A stretch of 12,362 bases of DNA, from the NCBI GenBank assembly GCA_903932385.1, contig CAIZGA010000187.1, positions 1-12,362 on the forward strand, read 5' to 3'. Position numbers and translations under genes: made by a program. Position 1 is the stretch's first letter. Each line of letters opens with the position of its first letter. The notes under the pieces are model-generated. The model was given only the letters and a program-made list of their open reading frames with translations. It did no database searches and was not told where the DNA came from. Positions 1 to 8,052 of the stretch are shown one piece after another. This DNA is from an uncultured Acidobacteriota bacterium (lineage in GTDB: Bacteria; Acidobacteriota; Terriglobia; Terriglobales; Acidobacteriaceae).

Positions 1-443
1 AAGCTTTTGCCGGCGTCTTCTTCCATGTGCAGGCGCGTAATGCCGATGCGTTTGGTGACGGCGTTGCCGACTGCGTCAAAACTTGGCACGTCAATATATC
101 CGTTCTCCGCCAGCGGCTTGTCATACTGCGAAATCTGATAGCCCTTGGGCAGGTCGGGATAAAAATAATTTTTGCGCGCGAAGATGCTCGTCTCATTCAC
201 AGTGCAGTGCAGCGCCAGCGACGCGAGAATGGCGAAATCCACCGCCTGATGGTTCAGCACCGGCAGCGCTCCAGGCAAACCGAGGCAGACCGGGCAGACG
301 TGCGTGTTCGGTTCACCACCGAACTCATTCTTGCAGCCGCAAAAAGCTTTGGTCTGCGTCAGCAGTTGGCAGTGCACTTCCAGGCCGATGACCGGCTCAT
401 ACTTGGCGAGAATCTCTGGCGTAATTTCGATTGCTGTTGGCAT
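1..443 (-). CDS. gatB: Asp-tRNA(Asn)/Glu-tRNA(Gln) amidotransferase subunit B (3' end outside window)
   Basis: GatB is the tRNA-binding kinase/transamidase subunit of cytoplasmic GatCAB. The complex converts Glu-tRNA(Gln) and/or Asp-tRNA(Asn) to the amidated forms using ammonia from GatA. The 147 visible residues are the conserved N-terminal core: [10 protein letters not shown] at about 18-27 (the family's EVHxQL), a zinc-type cysteine set C35, C37, C50 and C53 (FCGC...CPVC), LPGALPVLN, the [20 protein letters not shown] block, and [15 protein letters not shown] at the cut edge. GatB is usually about 480 residues, so roughly two thirds is missing to the left. The ATG at 443 starts the homology and has no Shine-Dalgarno sequence. 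A TAAAAT box lies 8 bases upstream. The gene follows the nucleoside hydrolase by 11 bases on the same strand. The identification is secure; whether the product acts on Gln, Asn or both cannot be told here. Confidence 0.97.
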   Translation of the reverse strand, partial: MPTAIEITPEILAKYEPVIGLEVHCQLLTQTKAFCGCKNEFGGEPNTHVCPVCLGLPGALPVLNHQAVDFAILASLALHCTVNETSIFARKNYFYPDLPKGYQISQYDKPLAENGYIDVPSFDAVGNAVTKRIGITRLHMEEDAGKS

Positions 444-457
444 GCAGATACATTTTA
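444..457 (-). promoter_or_regulatory. Candidate leaderless -10 box for gatB
   Basis: On the minus strand TAAAAT (457 to 452) is followed by 8 bases and then the gatB ATG at 443, and there is no purine-rich ribosome site in between. The box contains the TAA stop codon of the upstream nucleoside hydrolase gene. This geometry fits a leaderless or nearly leaderless gatB transcript that starts independently of the hydrolase. I see no convincing -35 element. This is inference from spacing alone. Confidence 0.35.
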
Positions 458-1432
458 CCGTGTTGATTCGGTCGATTGCGCGGGAGAATGTGCCAGCCGC
501 TTCCGCAGCAGTTTGTAGAAGCGGGACTCCTTCGCCTGCAGGCAGACATTCACGTTGGGCGTGCCCGGCCCCGGCCGCGTGTAGCCCTGCAGGTCGACAT
601 CGAGATGCATCGGCGTCAGCGGGCAGACATTCGGCTTTACCACGGAGCCAACCGCCATCACATCGTAGAGAATCGGCCTTGGATTGCCGGTGGAGGCCGT
701 CCACTCTGCGGCCAGTTCCTTCAACGCCGCCGCAAATGCCGCAGGCTGCCCGTAAATTTTTCCCGCATTCGTTGCGTCCAGCGGCAGAATGGTCGAATCC
801 AGCGGCATCACATTCAGCGGCACGCCGGAGTTGAAAAGTTTTTGCGCCGCCGCAGCGTCCATCTTGATGTTGTATTCCGCATCGGGAGAGGTGGAGGATT
901 TGCCGCGATAGCCCTTATAAACCGAGCCGCCCATAATCACCACACGCTTCAGTTTGCGGAAGGTTTCAGGGTCGCGGTCAATCAGCGCGCCGATATTTGT
1001 CAGCGGGCCGATTGCGATTAGCGTCACTTTGCCGGGATGCGCCTGGATGGATTTTGTCAGGAGATCCAACCCATCCACAAACTTTGTTTGCGCTGCACCC
1101 TCAGCCCAGTTGCGCTGCGTGAACGTTGTGCGCGAAGGCGAAGCAATGCCCGTGCCTACCGGTATACCGCTGCGACCGTTCGCATCCAGCAGGCGCGATG
1201 CCAGTTGCGCCCGCAACTGCGTATTGCCAAAAGCTGTGCTCACGCCCAGCAGCTCCACCTTCGGGCTTTGCAGCAGCAACGTCAACGCAAAGGCATCGTC
1301 AATATCGTCGCCGATATCAGTGTCAAGAAACACCAGCTCGCGATGAGCCGCACGTGCAACTCCACTAACGCAGAGCAGCAACAGCAGCATCGCGATGGCC
1401 CGCATCGGCACTGCAAAAATTCTGTGGAACAT
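455..1432 (-). CDS. Exported inosine-uridine-type nucleoside hydrolase
   Basis: The family (IU-NH/RihA-type) hydrolyses the N-glycosidic bond of ribonucleosides to ribose plus base, using a Ca2+ held by an aspartate cluster. The 325-residue product has the signature [15 protein letters not shown] at 36-50 (Ca2+ ligands among D37, D39, D45, D46), IGPLTNIG at 141-148, VVIMGGS at 164-170, AEYN at 185-188, and YDVMA at 256-260 whose Asp corresponds to the late Ca2+ ligand. An N-terminal hydrophobic segment (about 11-24) ends in ARA before AHRE, so a Sec signal peptide cut near residue 28 is likely. The enzyme should therefore be extracytoplasmic and serve nucleoside salvage. I chose the ATG at 1432. 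An ATG at 1405 would also keep the signal peptide, and the open frame further upstream to 1696 overlaps mfd. Substrate specificity cannot be read from the sequence. Confidence 0.9.
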   Translation of the reverse strand: MFHRIFAVPMRAIAMLLLLLCVSGVARAAHRELVFLDTDIGDDIDDAFALTLLLQSPKVELLGVSTAFGNTQLRAQLASRLLDANGRSGIPVGTGIASPSRTTFTQRNWAEGAAQTKFVDGLDLLTKSIQAHPGKVTLIAIGPLTNIGALIDRDPETFRKLKRVVIMGGSVYKGYRGKSSTSPDAEYNIKMDAAAAQKLFNSGVPLNVMPLDSTILPLDATNAGKIYGQPAAFAAALKELAAEWTASTGNPRPILYDVMAVGSVVKPNVCPLTPMHLDVDLQGYTRPGPGTPNVNVCLQAKESRFYKLLRKRLAHSPAQSTESTR

Positions 1433-1478
1433 GGCTGGCAGCTTACCACAAGCGCAGGTTGGTAGAATCAGCACAGTT
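1433..1478. promoter_or_regulatory. 46-bp divergent promoter region, nucleoside hydrolase / mfd
   Basis: This short gap must hold both start regions. For mfd, TAGAAT at 1463-1468 lies 10 bases before its ATG at 1479. For the hydrolase, TAAGCT on the minus strand (1445 to 1440) lies 7 bases before its ATG. Neither start has a clear Shine-Dalgarno sequence and neither box has a recognisable -35. The two promoters would overlap, so RNA polymerase may compete between them. This is inference. Confidence 0.35.
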
Positions 1479-4400
1479 ATGGTTCTTCCCTTCGTCCGCA
1501 GCCTGTTTGCGGACATGGAACACTCCCCGGCATTTGAGCGAGTTCGACGGCACCTGGCCGCCGGATCGGGGCGTCGTCGTGTCTCTGGACTGACCGCAAC
1601 CGCGCGCGCGTTGTATCTGCCGCTGCTGGCCCGCGATTTGCAGACTGCAAAATCAGAATCCAGAATTCCGCTGCTCGTTCTGGTCGCGGATAACAAGGCC
1701 GCCGAAGAACTCCACCTGACAGTACAGGCTGCGTGCGAACTGACCGGCGCGATGGCTGCGGAACAGGTGCTGCGACTTCCCGCGCATGACGTGCTGCCCT
1801 TTGAAAATCTTTCGCCGCATGGGGGAATTCAGGAGCAGCGCGCCGCCGTACTCTGGCGTATTGCTGCGGAACCGGAATCCGTGAACATCCTCATTGCACC
1901 GGTGGAAGCGGCAGCCATGCGGTTGTTTCCGCGCGAACATTATGCGGCGCTGGCACTGCGGTTGAATCGCGGCGAGGAATTTCTTCCCGCAATGATTCTG
2001 GAGCAACTGCTTTACGCCGGTTACGAAAAAGTTGAGGCCGTCGACATGCCCGGCCAGCTTTCGCTGCGCGGCGGCATCCTCGACGTCTTCGGCCCGGAAA
2101 TGCCAGCGCCGGTACGCATCGATTTCTTCGGCGATGAAATTGAATCCATTCGCGAGTTTGATCCTGTCTCGCAGCGTACGGTGGCCACGGCGACTCCTTT
2201 GGAGTCGGTGCTGCTGTTGCCGCTTACGGAAACTCCCGCGACCGATAAATTTCTTGGCGCGGTTCATGCGCGGCTCACCGGGTCGACTTCCGAAATCGAT
2301 CTTGCAGAATCCGGCGTCGGTCCGTTTCCCGGCTGGGAATTTTTTGCGCCGGTTGCCGGAGCGACCAGCACGCTCTTCGATTTGCTCGCTGGCGGCAAGG
2401 CAAAGCAGCTGCGAGTTCTGCTGGACGAGCCTGCGATGGTGCAGAACCAGGCAGAGCGTTGGTGGAACAAAGTTGAACAGCGACATGAGCGTTCCGGCAT
2501 CGGCTCGCTGATTCGTCCGGAAGATATTTATTTTGATCCGTGGACTCTGGAAGACCGCGTAAAAACTTTCAGCGGCTGCGATCTGGATCCGCTGGGCGCA
2601 GTGGATGTGCTGAGTGATGACAAAAGCGAGTTGAGCGAAGTGGAATTTGCCACGCGCACAACAATGCGTTTTCACGGTTCGGTGCCGGCGTTGCGCGATG
2701 AACTGCAGCGGCTGCTACGCAAACAAACGCAGGTGATTCTGGCGGCACCCAACTCCGGCGAAGTGGAACGGCTGGCCGGCATTCTGCGCGAGTACAACAT
2801 TGCATATCGCATCGGCAGCACGGCACAAGCCGAACAGCGTATTGATGTGGAAGATTTTTCCGCGGAGGATTCCGATTACCCGCCGCCGGTGATTGTCCGC
2901 GCCGCCATCGCCAACGGCGTGCAGGTGCTGGGCCTGGAAAATTCCCGCAGCTTTATTCTCTTCGGCGCGCAGGATTTGGTGGATGAGGCCGAGCTGGCGC
3001 CGCGACGCACCACACGCAAGCTGAAGACTTCCGCGTTCCTTTCTGACTTCCGCGATCTCGCCGTCGGCGACTACATCGTGCATGTGGAGCACGGCATCGC
3101 GCGCTACCAGGGCCTGAAAGAAATTGAGCAGGAAGGCCAGAACGCAGAATTCATGGTGCTGGAGTTTGCCGATCAGGCACGACTCTATGTTCCGCTGACG
3201 CGGCTGGACCTGGTGCAAAAATATCGTTCAGCCGACGGCGGTCCCGCGCCGGAACTGAGCCGCATGGGCGGCCAGCAGTGGGCGCGCACCAAGTCTCGCG
3301 TGAAGAAGGCCATGCAGGAGATGGCCGGCGAGTTGCTAAAGCTGTACGCCGCACGCAAGGCAGCGCAAGGCCACGCCTTTCCGCCGGACAATCAATTCCA
3401 GCGTGAGTTTGAAGATGCATTCGAGTTCAACGAGACGGACGATCAGCTCTCCGCCATCGCCGACATCAAGCGCGACATGGAATCGACGCAGCCGATGGAC
3501 CGCCTGCTCTGCGGCGATGTGGGCTACGGCAAAACGGAAGTGGCCATGCGCGCGGCCTTCAAAGCAGTGCAGGACGGCAAGCAGGTTGCCGTACTCACGC
3601 CGACCACAGTACTCAGCTTCCAGCATTTTGAAACCTTCCGCCGCCGCTTCGCGCAGTTCCCCATCACGGTGGAAATGATTTCGCGCTTTCGCACAGCGAA
3701 GGAACAGAAAGATATTCTGGAGCGCACAGCGCAGGGCAAGGTGGATATTCTCATCGGCACACACCGCCTGCTATCGAAAGACATTGTCTTTCAGGACCTC
3801 GGCCTGCTCATCGTGGATGAAGAGCAGCGCTTCGGCGTGCGCCACAAAGAACGCCTGAAGCAGATGCGCGCGGAACTGGATGTGCTCGCCATGAGCGCCA
3901 CACCGATTCCGCGCACGCTGCATATGTCACTGGCCGGCCTGCGCGACATGAGCGTGATTGAGACGCCGCCCAAAGATCGCATGGCCATCCAGACCATTGT
4001 GGCCAAGTTTGATGAGAAGCTGATTCGCACCGCCATTGAATTGGAGCTGGAACGCAGCGGCCAGATTTTCTTCGTTCACAACCGCGTGGAAACGATTTAC
4101 GAAATCGCATCGCGCATACGCGAGCAGGTGCCGCAGGCGCGCATTGTGGTGGCACACGGCCAGATGGGCGAGACCGAACTGGAACGCGTGATGCTTGCCT
4201 TCATGCACAACGAATACGATGTGCTGGTCGCCACAACAATCATCGAAAACGGACTCGACATTCCGCTGGCGAACACCATCATCATCAATCGCGCGGAACG
4301 TCACGGGCTCAGCGAGCTTTACCAACTGCGTGGCCGCGTGGGACGTTCCAATCGCCGCGCCTACGCCTACCTGCTAATTCCACCGGAAAAAGAATTGACC

Positions 4401-5132
4401 GATGTAGCGCGCAGACGGTTGACCGCGTTGAAAGAATTTAGCGACCTCGGTGCCGGATTTAAAATCGCCGCGCTCGATTTGGAGTTGCGTGGCGCGGGCA
4501 ACATGCTGGGCGGCGAACAGAGCGGCCACATTGAAGCGGTCGGTTTTGAAATGTACACCACCATGCTGGAAGAGGCCGTGCGCGCGCTGAAGGGCGAAGA
4601 CAAAGCTGAGTTGCCGAAGACACAACTCAACCTCGGCATCAGCCTGCGCATTGATGCCGATTATATTGCTGAAGAAAACCAGCGTCTCCGCATGTACAAA
4701 CGCATTGCCGGCGCAGCAGATGAAGCCGCCATCAATGATGTTCGCAATGAATTGACCGACCGCTACGGCGCACCACCGCCCGCGGTGGAACATCTCCTGC
4801 TCGCCGGTCTTCTGCGATTGGAATGCGAACGCGCCGGCGTAGTCCAGTTGGAACGCAAACGGATTGCACTGCCCGTCGCTCGCGACTCCCGCAGCAAACC
4901 CGGCGTGGCCATGATGCAGGACACTTTGCAGCTTCGCTTCGCGCAGGACGCACGGATTGATCCCGATGAACTAATGCGTATGGTAGCGCGGCAGCAGAAA
5001 CGCGGCGCACAGTTTTCTCCGCAGGGAGTGCTGCGCTGGCCGCTGACAACCGCCGCTCCCGAAGCCGTCATCGAAGAGGCGCGCGCGCTGCTGGCCTCAC
5101 TGAAGATGCGTGAAGCCTCCGCTATCGTCTAA
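1479..5132 (+). CDS. mfd: Transcription-repair coupling factor Mfd
   Basis: Mfd is the SF2 DNA translocase that removes RNA polymerase stalled at lesions and recruits UvrA for nucleotide excision repair. The 1217-residue product is slightly longer than the usual 1150-1180. In order it shows a UvrB-like N-terminal module (LPAHDVLPFENLSPHGG near 105-125 and FFGDEIESIREFDP near 215-228); a CarD/RID RNA polymerase-binding domain near 525-590 (VGDYIVHVEHGIARYQG); translocase domain 1 with Walker A GDVGYGKT at 679-686 and DEEQ at 780-783; then SATPIPRTLHMSLAGLRD and the helicase C block with LRGRVGRS near 950-957; and a C-terminal TRCF domain. The ATG at 1479 starts the conserved MVLPFVRSLFADMEHSPAF segment. 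An in-frame ATG at 1395 would overlap the divergent hydrolase gene and is unlikely. All motifs are intact. Confidence 0.98.
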   Translation: MVLPFVRSLFADMEHSPAFERVRRHLAAGSGRRRVSGLTATARALYLPLLARDLQTAKSESRIPLLVLVADNKAAEELHLTVQAACELTGAMAAEQVLRLPAHDVLPFENLSPHGGIQEQRAAVLWRIAAEPESVNILIAPVEAAAMRLFPREHYAALALRLNRGEEFLPAMILEQLLYAGYEKVEAVDMPGQLSLRGGILDVFGPEMPAPVRIDFFGDEIESIREFDPVSQRTVATATPLESVLLLPLTETPATDKFLGAVHARLTGSTSEIDLAESGVGPFPGWEFFAPVAGATSTLFDLLAGGKAKQLRVLLDEPAMVQNQAERWWNKVEQRHERSGIGSLIRPEDIYFDPWTLEDRVKTFSGCDLDPLGAVDVLSDDKSELSEVEFATRTTMRFHGSVPALRDELQRLLRKQTQVILAAPNSGEVERLAGILREYNIAYRIGSTAQAEQRIDVEDFSAEDSDYPPPVIVRAAIANGVQVLGLENSRSFILFGAQDLVDEAELAPRRTTRKLKTSAFLSDFRDLAVGDYIVHVEHGIARYQGLKEIEQEGQNAEFMVLEFADQARLYVPLTRLDLVQKYRSADGGPAPELSRMGGQQWARTKSRVKKAMQEMAGELLKLYAARKAAQGHAFPPDNQFQREFEDAFEFNETDDQLSAIADIKRDMESTQPMDRLLCGDVGYGKTEVAMRAAFKAVQDGKQVAVLTPTTVLSFQHFETFRRRFAQFPITVEMISRFRTAKEQKDILERTAQGKVDILIGTHRLLSKDIVFQDLGLLIVDEEQRFGVRHKERLKQMRAELDVLAMSATPIPRTLHMSLAGLRDMSVIETPPKDRMAIQTIVAKFDEKLIRTAIELELERSGQIFFVHNRVETIYEIASRIREQVPQARIVVAHGQMGETELERVMLAFMHNEYDVLVATTIIENGLDIPLANTIIINRAERHGLSELYQLRGRVGRSNRRAYAYLLIPPEKELTDVARRRLTALKEFSDLGAGFKIAALDLELRGAGNMLGGEQSGHIEAVGFEMYTTMLEEAVRALKGEDKAELPKTQLNLGISLRIDADYIAEENQRLRMYKRIAGAADEAAINDVRNELTDRYGAPPPAVEHLLLAGLLRLECERAGVVQLERKRIALPVARDSRSKPGVAMMQDTLQLRFAQDARIDPDELMRMVARQQKRGAQFSPQGVLRWPLTTAAPEAVIEEARALLASLKMREASAIV

Positions 5133-5209
5133 CCGCTGGCTATTTTCGAGAGGCCCCGTAAAGCCGTACAATCTCTTTTTGACCGTATATTCGCTTCTGT
5201 GAGGTGTCG
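5133..5209 (+). promoter_or_regulatory. Leader of the DUF885 gene with candidate -10 boxes and a ribosome binding site
   Basis: Two -10-like boxes are visible: TACAAT at 5167-5172 (with a weak TTTTCG at 5143-5148, spacing 18) and TATATT at 5186-5191. GAGG at 5201-5204 sits 5 bases before a GTG at 5210, so it selects that codon over the GTG at 5204, which overlaps the GAGG itself. CCGTA occurs three times (5156, 5164, 5183), possibly by chance. I see no terminator hairpin after mfd, so read-through from mfd is possible. Confidence 0.4.
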
Positions 5210-7003
5210 GTGCGTCTATCTACTCGTTGTTTTATCTTTCTGCTGGGAGCAGCTCTTGCCATGAACATTGCCGCAGCGCAAAAGCCAAAGCCGCGTAGCC
5301 ACGTTTCCGCCGACGGCATGCCGCAGACTTTCCACGCGCTGACCGAAGAATATTTTGACACAGTGTATCTGCCGCTCTCGCCCACCAGTTCGACCGCGCT
5401 GGGCTTCCACCAGTACGACACACAACTGGAGGACTACTCTGCCGCCGCCGTACAGCGTGAAGCGGCACTGCAGCACGAGTACGAGAAAAAGTTTGAGGAG
5501 ATTGATCCCACCGCTCTCGATCGCGACGATGCCGGCGACCTGGCCATTGTGCTCGGCAGCATCCGTTCGCAATTGCTCTCGCTCGAAACCATTCGCATGT
5601 GGGAGAAAAATCCTGACAACTATTCCAGCGGCATCACCAACTCCGCCTTTGTGTTGATGAGCCGCAAATTCGCTTCTGCCGATACGCGCCTGCGCGCCGT
5701 TGTGGAACGCGAACGCCAGATGCCGCAGGCACTGCTGGAAGCACGCAAGAACCTGAAGAACCCGCCACGCATCTACACAGAAATTGCCATCGAGCAAATG
5801 CCCGGCCTCATCAGCTTCTTCCAGACAGATCTGCCTTCCGGCTTTACCGATGCAACCGATCCGCAAGTGAAGGCCGACTTCGCCAAGAGCAACGCCGACG
5901 TAATCGCCGCTCTGCAAAGTTACGAGCAATGGCTGAAAACCGACCTGCTGCCGCGTTCCAATGGCGACTTCCGTTTCGGCGCAGATACTTTCAGCCGCAA
6001 ACTTTCCTACGACGAAATGGTGGATACGCCGCTCGACAAACTGCTGCAGATTGGCTATGCAGACCTGCACAAGAACCAGGCCGAGTTCGCGCGCATTGCC
6101 CATGAACTTGATCCGAGCAAAACTCCGCGTGAAGTGCTGGCTGAACTCGCTGCCATGTATCCGCCGCCGGACCAACTGCTGCAGGCCTTCCACAATACGT
6201 TTACGGAGCTGACGGACTTCATCCGCTCGCACCACATCATCACCATCCCCGGCGACGTGCAGCCCACATTGGAAGAGACGCCGCCCTTCATGCGCGCCAC
6301 CACCTTCGCCAGCATGGACCCTCCGGGACCCTATGAGACGCATTCCAAGCAGGCCTACTTCAACGTGACGCTGCCGGAAAAGGATTGGACTCCGGAACAC
6401 ATTGCCGAACACATGGCGATGTTCAACGTTGGCACCATCATCAGCACCAGCATTCATGAGGCATGGCCCGGCCACTACGTTCAGTTCCTGTGGACGCCGG
6501 AGTTCCCCAGCAAGGTGCGCAAGATCATGGGCGCCAATAGCAACATTGAAGGCTGGGCACATTACACCGAGCAGATGATGCTGGACGAAGGTTTCGCACA
6601 ACCCGGTGTTGGCGTGAAAGACCTGCGCGAGTCGCGGCTCATCCGTTTGGGCCAATTGCAGGACGCGTTGCTGCGCGATGCACGATTCATCGTTGCCATC
6701 CGCATGCACACCGGTGTTGGCGGCACCATGAGCTTTGATGACGCTGTGAATTTTTTTGTCACCGAAGGCTACCAGTCCCGCGCCGTTGGCGAGATGGAAA
6801 CCAAACGCGGCACGTCGGACGCGACCTATCTCTACTACACGCTGGGCAAGCTGGAAATTATGAAGCTGCGCGAAGACGTGAAGAAGAAACAAGGATCGGC
6901 CTTCTCGCTGGAGCAGTTTCACGACAACTTCATGCGTCAGGGATTCGCTCCGATTAAAATCATCCGCAAGGCGATGCTCGGCGACGACTCACCTACACTC
7001 TAG
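5210..7003 (+). CDS. Exported DUF885-family putative metallopeptidase
   Basis: The 597-residue product begins with a Sec-type signal peptide (hydrophobic about 7-20, AAA before QKPKP, cut near 23). It carries the DUF885 (PF05960) hallmarks: HEAWPGHYVQ at 416-425, a HE..GH pattern resembling zinc metallopeptidase sites, followed by EGWAHYTEQM at 447-456, which supplies the likely third ligand glutamate. The family resembles the MA-clan (gluzincin) peptidases. Substrates are generally unknown, and I am not aware of one that could be assigned here. The length fits a complete family member. The start is the GTG at 5210, preceded by GAGG at 5 bases; a GTG two codons earlier is the alternative. It is probably periplasmic or secreted. 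Two small unknown genes follow at 24 bases and may be cotranscribed. The family call is firm; catalytic activity is inferred. Confidence 0.9.
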   Translation: MRLSTRCFIFLLGAALAMNIAAAQKPKPRSHVSADGMPQTFHALTEEYFDTVYLPLSPTSSTALGFHQYDTQLEDYSAAAVQREAALQHEYEKKFEEIDPTALDRDDAGDLAIVLGSIRSQLLSLETIRMWEKNPDNYSSGITNSAFVLMSRKFASADTRLRAVVERERQMPQALLEARKNLKNPPRIYTEIAIEQMPGLISFFQTDLPSGFTDATDPQVKADFAKSNADVIAALQSYEQWLKTDLLPRSNGDFRFGADTFSRKLSYDEMVDTPLDKLLQIGYADLHKNQAEFARIAHELDPSKTPREVLAELAAMYPPPDQLLQAFHNTFTELTDFIRSHHIITIPGDVQPTLEETPPFMRATTFASMDPPGPYETHSKQAYFNVTLPEKDWTPEHIAEHMAMFNVGTIISTSIHEAWPGHYVQFLWTPEFPSKVRKIMGANSNIEGWAHYTEQMMLDEGFAQPGVGVKDLRESRLIRLGQLQDALLRDARFIVAIRMHTGVGGTMSFDDAVNFFVTEGYQSRAVGEMETKRGTSDATYLYYTLGKLEIMKLREDVKKKQGSAFSLEQFHDNFMRQGFAPIKIIRKAMLGDDSPTL

Positions 7004-7027
7004 CCGAAGCCGCACAGGAGACTCTGC

Positions 7028-7414
7028 ATGGGCCTGCTCTCTCGAATCCGAAATGCAATCGGCGCGAAGCAGGCCCCTGCCGAAATTGAGTCCGCCTATG
7101 GTCCGCCGGACCGCATCCTGCAATACCGCTGGCTGGCTGCAGATTATTTGCAAATGGTCCTCGGGCAAACCGATGCTTTGGTCTCGGATGAGTCCACGCT
7201 GTGGGACTTCCACGACGAAGCTACGAACGACGCATATTATCAACTAACGCTCGAACGCTACGGCGTAAATGTGAGCGATGTGCCTGATGCCTTGCTCATC
7301 GACATTCTGGAAAAAATCAATCGCGAATCTACATCGCGCTTCTGGATGATGGAAGATCCAAGCACCTTCCCCGAGGTCCGCAGCGCTGGTGAGCGCTCCA
7401 GCGAGGGTGAATGA
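7028..7414 (+). CDS. Small acidic protein of unknown function, SDES-LWDF family (first of a paralogous pair)
   Basis: I do not recognise a named family. The 128-residue product has a short N-terminal basic stretch (MGLLSRIRNAIGAK), then a domain at about 34-100 containing SDESTLWDF at 53-61, RYGVNVSDVP at 77-86 and DILEKINRE at 92-100, and an acidic, low-complexity tail. Residues 34-100 align without gaps to residues 107-173 of the next gene's product, with 34 of 67 positions identical by my count. There is no signal peptide or membrane segment, so it is likely cytoplasmic. AGGAG at 7016-7020, 7 bases before the ATG, supports this start. It lies 24 bases after the DUF885 gene, and its stop codon overlaps the next start as ATGA. 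The two proteins are therefore probably translationally coupled, and may interact. Confidence 0.8.
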   Translation: MGLLSRIRNAIGAKQAPAEIESAYGPPDRILQYRWLAADYLQMVLGQTDALVSDESTLWDFHDEATNDAYYQLTLERYGVNVSDVPDALLIDILEKINRESTSRFWMMEDPSTFPEVRSAGERSSEGE

Positions 7415-7962
7415 CTCGCCGCAAAATATTTCTTCGCGATATGAAGCGCCGCCTTTTCTGGCTGCTTTCTTTCCGCAAGCGTCAGTGGGAACTTCACGAC
7501 TACCCAATCGATGAAATCGATCAGGGGCCTAATATCGTGGCGGACTCTCGATATCGTGTCGACCTGCTCGGCTGGGCTGGACTTTGTGGTCTGGGCCCAA
7601 CCCGCGAGGCAGCGATGACCGACCTGCGGGAGAAATTTGAGCTTCGCCGCAAAGAGCAAAACCCACAGCTCCGCCCCGGTCTGAATTTGCCCATCAAGTT
7701 CGCCTCCACAGAAAAAGTGGACCGTAATGGTGCGCTGCTCGACGACCTGATTCAGCATGTCCTTGAACTGCCCTGGGCCTTCATCTCGGATGAATCTTCC
7801 TTGTGGGATTTCGGCAGCGATGAAACTGTGGAGAAGCTCTATCTCAAGATTGCATCCCGCTACGGGGTGGATGTACGCGATGTGCCCAAGGCCAACCTCG
7901 CCGATATCCTTGAAAAAATCCATCGAGAGCTGCGGACACGTTCCGGAAACATCATCCACTAA
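7411..7962 (+). CDS. Unknown protein: HicB-like segment plus SDES-LWDF domain (second of the pair)
   Basis: The 183-residue product has three visible parts. The N-terminus (1-25) is strongly basic with a short hydrophobic run (LFWLLS). Residues about 46-80 (YRVDLLGWAGLCGLGPTREAAM at the core) resemble HicB-like antitoxin folds, in which a strand-turn-strand precedes a helix opening with T.EEA; this is a pattern impression only. Residues 107-173 form the domain shared with the upstream gene, including SDESSLWDF at 126-134, RYGVDVRDVP at 150-159 and DILEKIHRE at 165-173. The start ATG overlaps the previous stop codon, with GAGG at 7403-7406 close upstream. An ATG at 7441 would remove ten residues. 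No HicA-like toxin gene is adjacent, so a toxin-antitoxin role is not supported. The gene is real by coupling and paralogy; its function is unknown. Confidence 0.78.
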   Translation: MTRRKIFLRDMKRRLFWLLSFRKRQWELHDYPIDEIDQGPNIVADSRYRVDLLGWAGLCGLGPTREAAMTDLREKFELRRKEQNPQLRPGLNLPIKFASTEKVDRNGALLDDLIQHVLELPWAFISDESSLWDFGSDETVEKLYLKIASRYGVDVRDVPKANLADILEKIHRELRTRSGNIIH

Positions 7963-8052
7963 GTACTCTTTAGTGATTTGGTTCCGTGACCAACTTAGGG
8001 GATGCCCGGTTCGCGCGCGCGCGAGTACCATGTTTTTGAGGTTCCCCAACTT
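7963..8052 (+). promoter_or_regulatory. galU leader with a duplicated GGTTCC/CCAACTTA element
   Basis: The 90-base gap contains two related elements. The first is GGTTCC (7980-7985), four bases, then CCAACTTA (7990-7997). The second is GGTTCC joined directly to CCAACTTA (8040-8053), whose last A is the A of the galU ATG. Between them lie twelve alternating C/G bases (8012-8023) and a -10-like TACCAT at 8026-8031. GAGG at 8038-8041, 11 bases before the ATG, is a weak and distant ribosome site. GGGGA (7998-8002) could pair with TCCCC (8043-8047) if transcription begins upstream of the first copy. Confidence 0.4.

Noticed and set aside
1..6. Window begins exactly with AAGCTT (a HindIII site)
   Set aside because: It lies inside intact gatB coding sequence. 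It may reflect a cloning end or chance and carries no biological meaning I can support.
1395..1478. Upstream in-frame ATG for mfd
   Set aside because: It would add 28 residues overlapping the divergent hydrolase start region. Mfd similarity begins at the MVLPF segment at 1479.
1433..1696. Longer N-terminus for the nucleoside hydrolase
   Set aside because: It would lie antisense to the mfd 5' end and would bury the signal peptide inside the protein. The added residues are Arg/Ser-rich with no family match.
5216..6922. Minus-strand open frame of 568 codons
   Set aside because: It is antisense to the DUF885 gene, whose motifs and signal peptide are clear. Its composition (many His, Gln, Arg and no recognisable motif) is that of a GC-rich shadow frame.
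7957..7975. Six-base inverted repeat CACTAA/TTAGTG after the second small unknown gene
   Set aside because: The stem is short, AT-rich, overlaps the stop codon and lacks a U-tract. It is too weak to call as a terminator.
7963..8052. Possible small RNA or tRNA in the galU leader (GGTTCG present)
   Set aside because: No cloverleaf arms, anticodon stem or acceptor pairing can be built. The GGTTCG adjoins a CG repeat and is not in a T-loop context.
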